The notes beneath the pieces were generated by a model. The model worked only from the letters and a program-made list of their open reading frames with translations, was not told where the DNA came from and did not search any database. The position numbers and the translations under genes were made by a program. Source: Ectocarpus siliculosus (lineage: Eukaryota > Sar > Phaeophyceae > Ectocarpales > Ectocarpaceae). Taken from it: a DNA stretch of 38,430 nucleotides. Of this stretch, positions 1 through 9,700 are shown piece after piece. The first letter of the stretch is position 1, and each line of letters opens with the position of its first letter. Location of the stretch: positions 23,060 through 61,489 of the forward strand of contig FN648656.1 of assembly GCA_000310025.1 (NCBI GenBank), written 5' to 3'.

Positions 1-16
1 CCCTCGACTGCGGCCT

Positions 17-222
17 AAGGGCATCCCAGGTACTAGCACACTAGCACAAGGTTACACGGCCGTATTGCGCGTGTACATATATACTAAAGGGCATCCCAGG
101 TACTAGCACAAGGTTACACGGCCGTATTGCGCGTGTACATATTGCACGTGTACATATACTAAGGGAACCCCAGGTACTAGCACAAGGCTACACAGCCGTA
201 TTGTGTGCATATACATATATTC
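17..222. repeat. Tandem repeat, three ~69-77 bp units
   Basis: Three imperfect units begin near 17, 86 and 163. Each starts AGGGCATCCCAGGTACTAGC or a close variant and continues through an ACACGGCCGTATTG core to a GTGTACATATA stretch. The first unit has an internal duplication of CTAGCACA, and the second has an internal duplication of the GTGTACATAT part. No coding potential is seen. Function is unknown; it may be part of a larger satellite that continues off the left edge. Confidence 0.8.
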
Positions 223-384
223 TGCTGCTGATCCTGGCCGTTATGGTACTGAGGTGGAAGTGCGATGGAACCACTGCCCTACCCACGGGTGGCGAAGATA
301 GTGTCGGCTCGATCAGGGCCGAAAATTGTTCAACTAAGTAATTTTCTTTCTATATATATGCAATGTTTATTAAAGATTACGCAC

Positions 385-772
385 TCACACCCTGTACAAC
401 TATTGTAAGGTAGTTGTATTTGTTTGGGCAATCAACCAAAGTATCAGAATCTTGTCCGACTAGTTGATTCCGTTCAACTGAAGTCTCGGAAATCTTGTCC
501 AACTAGTTGATGCCGTTCAACTTAAGTCTCAGAATCACGTCCAGCTAGTTGATTCCGCTCAACTCAAGTCTCAGAATCACGTCCAAATAGTTGATTCCGT
601 GCAACTCAAGTCTCAGAATCTTGTCCAAATAGTTGATTCCGTTCAACTCAAGTCTCAGAATTTTGTCCAACTACAATAGTTGATTCCGTTCAACCAAGGG
701 TAGCTGAACCCTTGCACAACTCAGCTAGTTAGCAGCTGGTTATTATTATAGTTATAGTTGTACAGGGTGTGA
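385..772. mobile_element. MITE-like element with 19-bp perfect terminal inverted repeats
   Basis: The 19 bases at 385-403 (TCACACCCTGTACAACTAT) recur as an exact reverse complement at 754-772. Between them lies a tandem array of ~41-bp units (443-697). The length of 388 bp, the terminal inverted repeats and the lack of an open frame fit a miniature inverted-repeat DNA transposon. I could not find a convincing target-site duplication, so the exact ends and the superfamily are open. It lies upstream of the first recognised SET exon, probably in an intron or in the 5' flank. Confidence 0.7.
443..697. repeat. Tandem array of six ~41-bp hairpin units inside the MITE-like element
   Basis: Units start near 443, 486, 530, 571, 612 and 653, spaced 41-44 bp. 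The consensus reads TCAGAATCTTGTCCAACTAG followed by TTGATTCCGTTCAACTCAAG. In most units AGTTGA and TCAACT face each other across a ~6-nt loop, so each can form a short hairpin. The last unit has a small insertion. Confidence 0.85.
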
Positions 773-873
773 AAAAAAAGATATGCGGTAGACGAGGATA
801 GCCGTGTCACACGCCAATGCCGGTGACGATGATGATCAACGGCCTTTGCGTTGCTGCTTTTTTTCCTTGTCAG

Positions 874-3635
874 ATGGGGGTAACGGCGCCGCTAGAGGCC
901 TTCAAGACCGCTACCAAGGGGTGGGGGGTCAGGGCCAGGGGAACCATCCAAGAAGGGCAGTATATCTGCTCTTACGCTGGCGAGGTGACTTTGACTTTGA
1001 AGAAGGCGTTGCTTTTGGTAAAGGTTGGGTTTTTCATCGCTGTCTTGTTTGGTTGTAGTTGGTGTTGTTGTATTACGGTCGTCTCTGCCGTATGATAGTT
1101 TTCATATCGTTCTTGTAGGGAAAGGGCTACGTTGCTGTTGCTGCTGCTGCTGCTGCTGCTGCTGTTGTTGTTGTTGTTGCTCTTGCTGCTGTTGTTGTTG
1201 CTGTGGTTGTTGTTGTTGTTGTTGTTGTTACTGCTGTTTTCGCCGGTGTTGATGTTACCGCACTATTGTTGTTCTCGCCACTAATGCCGCGTCATCGCTT
1301 CCTTCCGTGGCGCCCTTCAGATGATCCCTGAGTCGGTCTACCAGGCGCGGGAACCCGAGTACGAGAGGAGAGACAACGCCGGGGGGCCGTGCTACTGCTT
1401 CAACGTGTACACCGACAGACGGTGCCCGGAGGACAACATCGTCGTCGACGCTGACCGGTAAGAATAGAGCTATGTATCATGCATGGCTTACGGTTAGGGT
1501 CGATGCTGGTCGGTAAGAATAGAGGCATGTATCATGCATGGGGTTATCGTGAACGTGCGAGAAATGGCACACTCCGTAGTTAGACTTTAAGAGCTGAATT
1601 TCTCCGTTCCGTTGATGGACCTTCTAAGTTGAATTGCTCCACTCTGGAGACGGACGAAATACATGGCAGAAATTCTCCCGACGAGACCCTTTTCCAAGAC
1701 CACCGTTTTCGGGATCAGCTCGCCCTTACTTGTAGAGCAGTCGGTCTGTGAAATCGGTCCAGGGGTCGCAATTTTTTACGGGTGTCTCTCAAACTGCTGC
1801 CTTCGGGCTTGCGGCCGGCTGACCTCACGTGAGGTCACCTTTTTTTGCCTCTACACAGGACCTTGTTTTTCCTTGCCCTTCAAGGGGAACAAGCGAACCT
1901 CTGGTGGCCATTTAGTCTAACCCCGAACCTAACAAAACCCTTAACACTGACAGTAACCCTTACTCTAGGACCCTACCCCTACCGTAACCTTCGGCCCCAA
2001 GGAAGGCAACACATTACACAGAGGCTTCCCGTACGTCCTACAGCAGTAGCATCCGCGAAGAAACGCGTTGCGAAGGCGAATCTTACAGGACTGTACAGCA
2101 GGAAAGAGGAAGGATACCCCTGCCCCCCCAAAAAGAAACCATCTGGTTGGCATAGCGTGTTTGACTCCCGTTGTGGTGTACCATGCTGTGCTGTGCGTAA
2201 TACTTTTTTCAGCTGTGGCGTTATCCCCCCCCTCAGTCTATTTCTAAAAGTCCTTACAGGTGGTAAAAACAAGAGCGTGTTCTAGCTAGCCCTTAGATCA
2301 GTTCATGAAATCAGTTGCGTGTTTATTTTGTTGGCGGATGGACGACAACAACAGCAACCTATCAGTCGCCGATACCGAAGCCCCCCTAAGGCCATTAAGC
2401 GACCCGCTCTCCTGACAGTTGTACCACGCATATATTGAAGTTCCTGTTCGTGGAAACTGAAACGTATTTATGGCGTGTTGGGACTATACCAGAATTATTA
2501 TTTGTTGAAGCATGGCCGCCGGCATTTGGTTCTTGGCTACTGCTGTGCACGCCGAACACATGGCGTTGTTGTACCTTTTTCTGTCTTCTCCCGACGAGGG
2601 GGGGGGGGGGGGGTATCACTTTGGCGGCGATATTTGATTTCCGAACCGCCGAACAGGCACATGAAAACAACAGCAAACATTATCCAGCCGGGTTTTCTCC
2701 CACTCACCGCAAAGACTTGAGCACACTGTGGTTGTTTGCATGTTTTCTAGACGCAGTAATAGCAGCAGCAATAACAATATCCAGCTGTTTTTTCTCCCAA
2801 TCACTGCAAAGACTCCAACACATGCCCTTCGACCGTGGTTCTATCTCGAACGGGTACAATAGCCGTTCTTTCATTGTATGCAATTTTCTAGACAAAAAAA
2901 TAGCAGCAGCAACAACAGCAACTACGACAACTACAAGTACACACAACATCAACTACGACAACAACTGCGTTAAGCACCATGTTCGACGGATGCAATGGAT
3001 GCAGATACCGGGGGGTGGCCGCCCTGTTCAACCACGCGTGCTGCGGGGCCAACGTGAAGGTTCGCAAGCTAGTGGCCAACAACACCGACAGGAGAGAGCC
3101 CATCCACGGCTTCTTCGCCCTCAAGAAGATCGTCGTAAAGGAGGTATTTACTGCTGTACGGCAGGGCGTCAAGAAACCGTTTCACGAGTCAGTAGTAATT
3201 AAGAATGCATTCCTGGCATGTTTCGAAACATCCTCGAGGTTCAAGAACGGACCTTGTGATGAAACGTCTTGAGTGAGAAGATGATGAAGCGTCCTAGATT
3301 GCCGGTTGGTTGTTTCCACGATTCTTTGGTCGTACATATCAACCAGTTGAAAGATTACCTACCAGTTGGTTTGGTTGGGGATAGCCGGCCTGTGGGGCAG
3401 ATATTTTGGAGATGGGTATGGGGCTATTCGTCCCTTGTTCCGTTGTTAGCTGAGACTTTTGTCCTCAACCTGCACCGCGTTGCGCACACACCACCCTTCA
3501 AACCCGCAGGGATCACCCGGGCCAGAGCTAGTGTTCAACTACGGCGCCAAGGAGAAACCGAAGCCATGCCTGTGCAGCGCCTGCGCCGAGCTCGAGCTGA
3601 GAAAGCTCAGCGATGCCCCCGCACGGTTGCGCTGA
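874..3635 (+). CDS. SET-domain protein lysine methyltransferase, C-terminal exons (partial)
   Basis: Four exons: 874-984, 1321-1457, 3005-3143 and 3510-3635 (stop TGA). All have CAG acceptors and GT donors, and their phases match (0, 2, 0). The joined 170 residues form a SET domain. KGWGVRARG and YICSYAGE are the N-terminal SET motif. VVDADR then ALFNHACCGANV is the NHxC knot. IHGFFALKKI and ELVFNYG are the C-terminal catalytic part. CLCSAC is the post-SET zinc-binding cysteine cluster. Known role of the family: transfer of methyl groups from S-adenosylmethionine to lysine, usually on histones; the spacing is SUV39/G9a-like. The usual Arg before the NHxC motif is Ala here. No pre-SET cysteine cluster was found in the window, so 5' exons must lie off the left edge or are missing. 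Substrate is unknown. Confidence 0.9.
1131..1252. repeat. Imperfect TGC/TGT trinucleotide microsatellite in SET intron
   Basis: A ~120-bp run of TGC and TGT triplets lies in the intron between SET exons 874-984 and 1321-1457. It produces a spurious poly-Cys open frame. It reads as simple-sequence expansion, not a gene. Confidence 0.9.
1445..1541 (+). repeat. Tandem duplication of a SET exon end with its 5' splice site
   Basis: The bases around the exon 2 donor (from 1445) repeat 55 bp downstream (from 1500) with few changes. Both copies contain CGGTAAGAATAGAG and ATGTATCATGCATGG. The used donor is inferred at 1458. The duplicate donor is at 1513. Reading past the first donor meets an in-frame TAA at 1459, so only the first donor keeps the SET frame open. 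Confidence 0.8.
2598..2613. repeat. Homopolymer G16 (C16 on the minus strand) in SET intron
   Basis: A pure 16-base run within the long intron between exons 1321-1457 and 3005-3143. Read on the minus strand it follows AAAGTGATAC, which weakly resembles the 3' ends of the poly(C)-tailed elements found elsewhere in the window. It could be the tail of another, decayed element. Confidence 0.6.
2668..2925. repeat. Diverged tandem duplication in SET intron
   Basis: Two copies, roughly 2668-2767 and 2768-2925, share in order: ACAACAGCAA or AATAACAAT, then ATCCAGC, TTTTCTCCCA.TCAC.GCAAAGACT, a TTGCATGTTTTCTAGAC-like stretch, and a run of AGCAGCAACA triplets. The second copy carries about 50 extra bases in its middle. 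No coding role. Confidence 0.7.
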
Positions 3636-3685
3636 CAGAGAGTGGCACAGTGGGAGAGACAATGCGAGAGATAGCTGGAGAGAGG

Positions 3686-3687
<2 letters not shown>

Positions 3688-3748
<61 letters not shown>
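3688..3748. repeat. (GA)n microsatellite, ~60 bp
   Basis: An almost pure GA run just after the stop of the SET gene. A second, shorter GA run lies at 3822-3852. Both abut SINE-like units with poly(C) tails on the minus strand. Confidence 0.95.
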
Positions 3749-3749
<1 letters not shown>

Positions 3750-3750
<1 letters not shown>

Positions 3751-3821
3751 GGGGGGGCGTACTCATACTTTACATGCGTTAGCGGTTAGACCATTGACAA
3801 TGGCACAACAGCAGACACAAC

Positions 3822-3838
<17 letters not shown>
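3750..3838 (-). mobile_element. SINE-like short element with poly(C) 3' tail, copy 1
   Basis: On the minus strand this reads from a CT-rich start through TGTTGTGCCATTGTCAATGG, TCTAACCGCTAACGCATG and GAGTACG into C8 (3750-3757). The last ~45 nt before the C run match the 3' ends of the 17-20 kb LINE family and of the ~0.65 kb non-autonomous element. There is no open frame. It is about 90 bp long and is followed directly by a second copy, so the two may be a tandem array. Confidence 0.6.
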
Positions 3839-3862
<24 letters not shown>

Positions 3863-3877
3863 GGAGAGAGGGCAGGT

Positions 3878-3965
3878 GGGGGGGCGTGCTCACGTTTTGC
3901 ATGCCTTAGCGGTTAGACCATTGAGAATTGCACAACAGGAGATACGATGCGAGAGACAGAGAGAG
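3878..3965 (-). mobile_element. SINE-like short element with poly(C) 3' tail, copy 2
   Basis: Same organisation as the copy at 3750-3838. On the minus strand: CT-rich start, CTCGCATCGTATCTCCTGTT, GTGCAATTCTCAATGGTC, TAACCGCTAAGGCATGCAAA, ACGTGAGCACG, then C7 (3878-3884). The shared tail is better preserved here than in copy 1. A further G12 run at 3853-3864 sits between the two copies. Confidence 0.6.
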
Positions 3966-4756
3966 GGGTGAGAGGACGATGCGTGGCGCTTTGCGGTTAT
4001 TCGGGATCGTTAGTGATTGGGGCTTTGTCCTCCGGGGGGGGTTACCTTGGTTGATGGACGTATGATTTTGCTCCCGTGAGTGCGGTAATTTTCGGGCACG
4101 AAATTGCGGTGGTCTTGCATCTAGAGACAGTATCCGGTAGTGTGGCACTTTTGAAGAAAATCCGTTTCGGTTTGACAACGGCGGACAGGAAAACCAATGC
4201 TGCACAGAGATACGCGGGCAGTCGTTGGTAAGGCTTGTTTGGCGGAGGTTCGTTTTGCGTGTACAATAGCGGCGTTTCGGACAGGGCGTTAGTTGTTAGT
4301 GGAAGGTCGTGTCGGAGTCTAGTCGTCGAGTATTGGGGAACAGCCGTGTCGGCAGTACGGCACCCAGAGAGAGGGTGCAGTGCGCGTGCTTTCCTCATGC
4401 TTGGGCCTAAGTTGCAATCGTAGGAGGGAAAAGAGGTGTGGTAACATTATTGCTTCATGTATGCGTTTGTTTCGTGCTGTGTGTTGCCGTTTTGCGTCTT
4501 CTGATTCCGTCGCGGGAGCCCCCCATAGCGCCCGGCGTTTCTACTCATTTTAGTCTACACAACTTGTTGGTGTGTCACGGGCTGGTAGAAATAGCTCCAC
4601 CCAGCAGAGAGAAGGAACTTTACACGTGGTTACACAGCAAGAAGTGTGTCTTGCCCTCCTGCGTAAGTTCAGAGTGTTTTTTGGGGGGCCTGTCGACGGG
4701 AATGGTATGTCCAAGTACCTGTCATGTTTTTGTCCTAGGAGCGCCTTATTCTAGTG
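3966..4756. other. Intergenic stretch, no gene recognised
   Basis: Short open frames exist on both strands but none has a recognisable motif, matched splice sites or sustained GC3 bias. The + strand is G+T rich in parts, notably around 4440-4500. Nothing else is seen. Confidence 0.6.
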
Positions 4757-5085
4757 ACACCTTTATAGCGATTTAGGTGAACGGTTTTGTGTTGCCATCA
4801 CATTTTTAGCCATTCGCTTGGGCGTTTATTGCGTGAAGCGGATCGATAGGTTCTCAATCTAGCTGGTATGTGTGTACCGCAGAGAGGCAGGGAACTTGTA
4901 CCTTATCCTTTGCACACCTTTTAGCGAAATTGGCGAACGGTTGTTGTGTGTCGCTGTCACGTTTATTAGGTTTATTAGCCATTCGCTCGGACGTTTTTTT
5001 GCATGAAGCGGATCGATAGGCTCTGAAGCTGGTATGTGTGTAACGCAAACGAGGGAACTCACACCTTCTTCGCTATTCATCGATC
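4757..5085. repeat. Two ~150-bp tandem repeat units plus the start of a third
   Basis: Units start near 4757 and 4914. A third begins near 5059 and breaks down. Shared blocks in order: ACACCTTT(T)ATAGCGA, GGTGAACGGTT or GGCGAACGGTT, TTAGCCATTCGCT, GAAGCGGATCGATAGG, AGCTGGTATGTGTGTA, AGGGAACT. Non-coding. Confidence 0.85.
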
Positions 5086-6701
5086 AAGCGGGCAGAGTGA
5101 ACTTCTTCGCCTGCGTATCTAGTCATCGTTGTGGACAATAGAGGGTATCGCGATCAACCTGTGCGTCCTCTAGTCTTGTTTTTTTCTGGACAGTATTGTA
5201 TCCCGGAAAGAAATGAAGTGAATGTGTCCCGGAAAACAATTGTCGCGTTTCTAGAACAGAAGAGAGAAGGACAGGGCTGAGATTTTACGCGCAAGCCTGA
5301 AACGCAGCAAGCACAGATACCGTTGGAATGGAACGTCAGAGCCGTAACAAGGTATGCGAATTTTTGCAAGTACCTATCTATGTCCCACCTCCCCTCGAAG
5401 TTGAACCCTTGGCAAGTTCCTCAAAGTTGTCTATTTTAAGTGCATTATTTCTACACGCATATATATGCGCTGTCGACACGAGAGACAAAGAAACACCACA
5501 AAAAAAAAGTTCTTAGATTTCTCCGCGTCCAATCAAGTCGAGGCCAACAGCACCGCCAAGCACCCCCGCAGCCCGCCGACCTTCTCTCAACACGCAACAT
5601 CCGTTTCGCCGCAAAAAATAGTAATACATCGAGCGGCCTTACGTCATGCAGAGTATGTACGCGAATGATGTAAAGTGTAAAGTCCTCTTGTTTGGCATAC
5701 TTTCTGGCGTCAGCCACCACCATCCTCGCCCAAGCCTAAGACCTGTCTGTCGGTTCAAGCTCAACCTCCCCTCCCCACCACCACCACCACCGCGCGTCTG
5801 ATGTGCAGACATTTCCGGCTCCGATATGAGTTGTACAACCAGCCAAGGCCGCACGCCGAACGGCGACGAAAACTGCTCTCTTCTTGTTCTCTAAAATGTC
5901 TACGTACAAACGCACTGGATACCGCAGTAACAGTATGCATGCATAAAAAAAGTCAAACGCGGACCATGGAGTGGTAAACGTGTTCGGGGAGCGGGATGAT
6001 TCTATAGCTTCACACGAAGGCGCCATGGCGGTGGCATCACAATTCCTCTCGGTCAAAATCTGAGGAGGTCGCCGCAAAAAAAGCAGTCCCGCAGGCCAAA
6101 ACAAACACCCCCTGGAACCGGGAAAAATACGTACGCGTAAGAAATAATGCACATGCAGAAGGTTTAAGCCCACCTTTCTCTACATCGTCTCCTCTAACTG
6201 TTGTAGGGCTCTTCTCCTTCTCGAGAAGAAGGCCAACATAGATTTACTGATTGGTCTTCATGCTTCGCAAACAGACCACTCTCTCTGTGCTTTTCACACA
6301 CGGTACGTGCAACCTCGTTGTGTGCTAGGGTAGTATAATAGAGTACTACTCATACAAAGGTGACAACCCTCTGACCCTCGTCGTGCGCGAAGCAGACATG
6401 GCTACATACATGCCAACTGGTGGTGTGGGTGCCCTAAAGCGTCGTGGGGGAGGACTTTATCAGTCACTTTTGCTCTCCCTCCCGTGGACAAGCGAACCAT
6501 GCTTCAGTGATTCTCCCGCCGTCAAACACTCAAAAACGCCTTTCACAAAGATGACGCGTATACCCGCCGGATCTCGAAACCATCACACCCTGAAGGCGAA
6601 GCAAAAATCGTTGGTTCCGAGAAATAAGTACGTACACGCACGAGAAGTCTGGTATTTTTCATGTTTTGGCCTGTTATTTTCTTGTCACGATCGGTGCTTT
6701 T
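5086..6701. other. Intergenic stretch between the SET gene and the 3' end of the translocator gene
   Basis: No gene is recognised. The longest open frames (for example the minus frame across 5736-6173) are low in complexity and have no motif. The last few hundred bases presumably include the 3' UTR of the minus-strand translocator, whose stop codon is at 6702-6704. Confidence 0.5.
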
Positions 6702-9700
6702 TTAGGCCGCCTTGGTCTTCTTGGCTGCGGCGGCGTAATTCTTGGCCAGGCTGTAGGCCAGAGTGCCCGCAACCGCGATGCAGGCGCCGATGAGCTTGTT
6801 GGCGTTCATTTCCTCTCCCAAGAACAGCACCGCTGCGCCCATGATCACGACGCGCCTGTTCGGAGCAAAGCGAACCGGAACAAAAACGACGATGAAAAAG
6901 CAAGAACGAGCGAGACAGACAGGCGTCGTTCAAAGCAGCAAGGGCAAGGGTAAGGCATGGAAGAAGAGAAGAGGGCCGGTCAACACCATTTCAGAACACA
7001 GCTGGCGCGTGGGCACCGTTCTGATCGTCGGTCCGTCTTTTTCGTCTGCGTGTGCGTTGGTATAGGCATCTCCTCGCGTTGGGGGGTGAAGAAGCCAGTA
7101 TTCTAGGTGCTGAGGGTACGAAGCAAAATCACGCCTCAACCGCCTTACCCCCCATTGCCATGTCTTGCCAAAACCACCAAAACCAAACATGCTACCGACG
7201 AAACGTACGAAAAGGCGTGCAAATCGACGTCCAGAAGTAAATGGCATGGCACGCCCATAAACAAGCAACCATGGACCCGGTGCCAGGAAACGCAGAGATA
7301 CTTCTATGTTTAAGTTTTTCACGTAATTTAAGAGCAGTCGAAGACAAAATTAAGTGGCTTCGACCCTTGAAACGGCGACTCGCCTTGCCGCACTTGACGA
7401 ACTACATATCTCTATCTCTATCTCTGTCTCGTGTAACCCAAAAGAAGCACGAATAATTGTCAATTCCAAACAACCCCAGGTGCACCTCATGCGCTCACTA
7501 TGTAGACGGTTTGCACAATGGAAGGGGCCATACATTGTAAAGCAACGACAACAAACGTTGCCGGCAGCCCGTTTGCTCCATACCCGGGTGTATTTTCCGA
7601 CGAATGTATTTTCCGACGAACGGTACAACAGAAGGTGGACGACTCGGCGGGTTGACATCAACAACTAAAGTAATAGCTCGACAAATTCTGCGCCCAAACA
7701 ACCCGAGAAAAAAAAATCGATATTGGTAGTTTACAAGACCGTACTGAAAGAGGCAGAGAAGACCATGAAACAACCCCAAACCCCTAAACAACAACCCAAT
7801 AGTCACAGACATGCAGCCCGAAATGCCCGAAAATAAAGCTCACTTGACCGTGTTGCCGACGGCAGAGGATACGGGGTCGAGCCGGTTCAGCACCCGGAAG
7901 CCCATCTCGTTGTACAGGTAGTACGAAATCCCGCATCCGAGAAGAGTCTGCTCGAGTTTGTTTTTTTAAAGCGCGCACAAGCGGCGTTACTTGAGCAAAG
8001 ATTGAGGGTGGCATATGCACGTAGCAAGGTGAAACACATACAGTACGCATGTCGCGACGTGAACGAACATATGTACCTACTTGCACAATATTGAACAACA
8101 AATATATGTAGCAAGAGAACGCGGTCGAGGTTGGTGATTCGGCGGCAACATGTATCTCCCAGAGGCAAGATATTGGGCCGTTCAAGAGCAAGCGGCGCCC
8201 TTCGTAGTTGTAGATACCGCAGAGTGTTGCCAAGAGGTGGTTACCTTGAGAAGGGTGGCTTTGTCCTTCACGTCGTCGAAAGCATCCTTAGACGCGAGAC
8301 CCTCGAAGAAGAGCATTGGCAGGACGAGGATGACCGAGGACATGATGGTCAGAACGCCGTAGGTGTTGGAGGCCGACATGTTCTTGGTCTCCTTGTACTC
8401 GGGCGTCATCACCTGAGACAGCAAGCAGTAGACCCACAAGGGCAACGGAACCATGAACACGGAGACGAACAAGATAGAAGATGAGCCAGGTAGAGTACTA
8501 CCACTACTCGTAATCACAAGAGGAAGCGGGGGCTTCGTGAAGGGGGTATCGTCCCCCCCCCCCCCCCCTCCGGAAGGAAACGTTCGAAAGACAAACACGG
8601 GGAGTTCGGGGGCAATACTAGGACGTGTGGGGGTGAGGGTCGGTTTGGTGCTGCTGCGTAGTACAGGCACTCGACGACAGCAACGGAACTTTTTGTAGCG
8701 GCTTCTGAATAAGCAAGAGGGCGGGGTTGTCAAAACCGGGCACCCGGCACTACTCAAAGCATGAGACAAGTTAAACGTCCCATCTGTGTCACGTGATTTC
8801 ACCGCTCTCTCATATACCGGCGGCCTTGTTGATGCTGCTGCTGCCTTGTACAGGGAGGGATCACTGCTGCTGTAGCTGGATACAATTCGTTGCAATGGGG
8901 GTGCATGCCTCCGCGAACGAGCGCGACGAGATCACGTCGTGTCGTTGCAGTAACCAGAATAGGAATACACCAAGTTCCGTCGGGTGCCTTAGGACTTAGG
9001 ACCCGATGTCGCCGTCATCTCAGCATATCGTCGAATGTAGCGTTCGGCCAACACACGCCATGCTTCACTCACGTTTGCAGAGCAAACAATGCTTTCGACA
9101 AGTCTCGCGCCCGCAGGGAATGAATTGTTCAGACTCGCATTTGAACCGTTAGAACATGCACACGCTAGATACCATACCTGCTTGGAGAGGATGCCGCGGA
9201 TGGCGAAAAATATGTTGGAGGCCATGGCGTAACCAGAGGCCAAGTTGGTCAGCTGCGACATGTCCAGACCCTGGGAAGAAAAAATGAACAAAAAATATAT
9301 AACCCAAACCAAAATATGGTGTCAAGTATGTACAACACGACATACACCCCTCACAATGATAACTAACGCCCCCCCCCGCACCCAGCGCGCCCGTCTTGCA
9401 CTTGTAAGACAACATGTAGATGAATCCATCATATGTAGCAACGAGCGCACCAACAGATTGCGCCTCCAACCTCCCGTTGCCGAAGGTCGTCCTGGAAGCA
9501 CGCTACGAAAACAGTCGGCGCGTTCTTGCTCCCGGCTACTGTTTCTGGGGGCGTGGAATCAAACGCAGAACCACACAAAACAATAGCAATTGTGTCAAAA
9601 TCAGCTCTGACCTGCCCCGGCTTCATAGCGGCGTAGGCCACTCCTCCGACGATGGGAAGCAGGAACATGTTCACCGTCATGGGCTGTTGGGGGCAACCAA

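Noticed and set aside
443-697. CRISPR-like array
   Set aside because: The units are contiguous tandem repeats with no unique spacers, in eukaryotic DNA and inside a terminal-inverted-repeat element.
1025-1252. Open frame with a poly-Cys run
   Set aside because: It is a translation of a TGC/TGT microsatellite within a SET intron.
1918-1998. Interstitial telomere-like CCCTAA-type sequence
   Set aside because: C-rich with CCTAAC and CCCTTA words, but no perfect consecutive hexamers. Too degenerate to support.
2435-3202. 255-codon + frame overlapping a SET exon
   Set aside because: It reads the SET exon 3005-3143 in a different frame and its own upstream part is repeat translation. The SET frame has the conserved motifs.
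3269-3916. 215-codon + frame with Arg-Glu repeats
   Set aside because: It is a translation of the GA microsatellite. The real SET exon overlaps it in another frame.
8553-8568. C16 run as a retroelement end
   Set aside because: No shared tail or element body could be seen before it, so it is listed only as a homopolymer.
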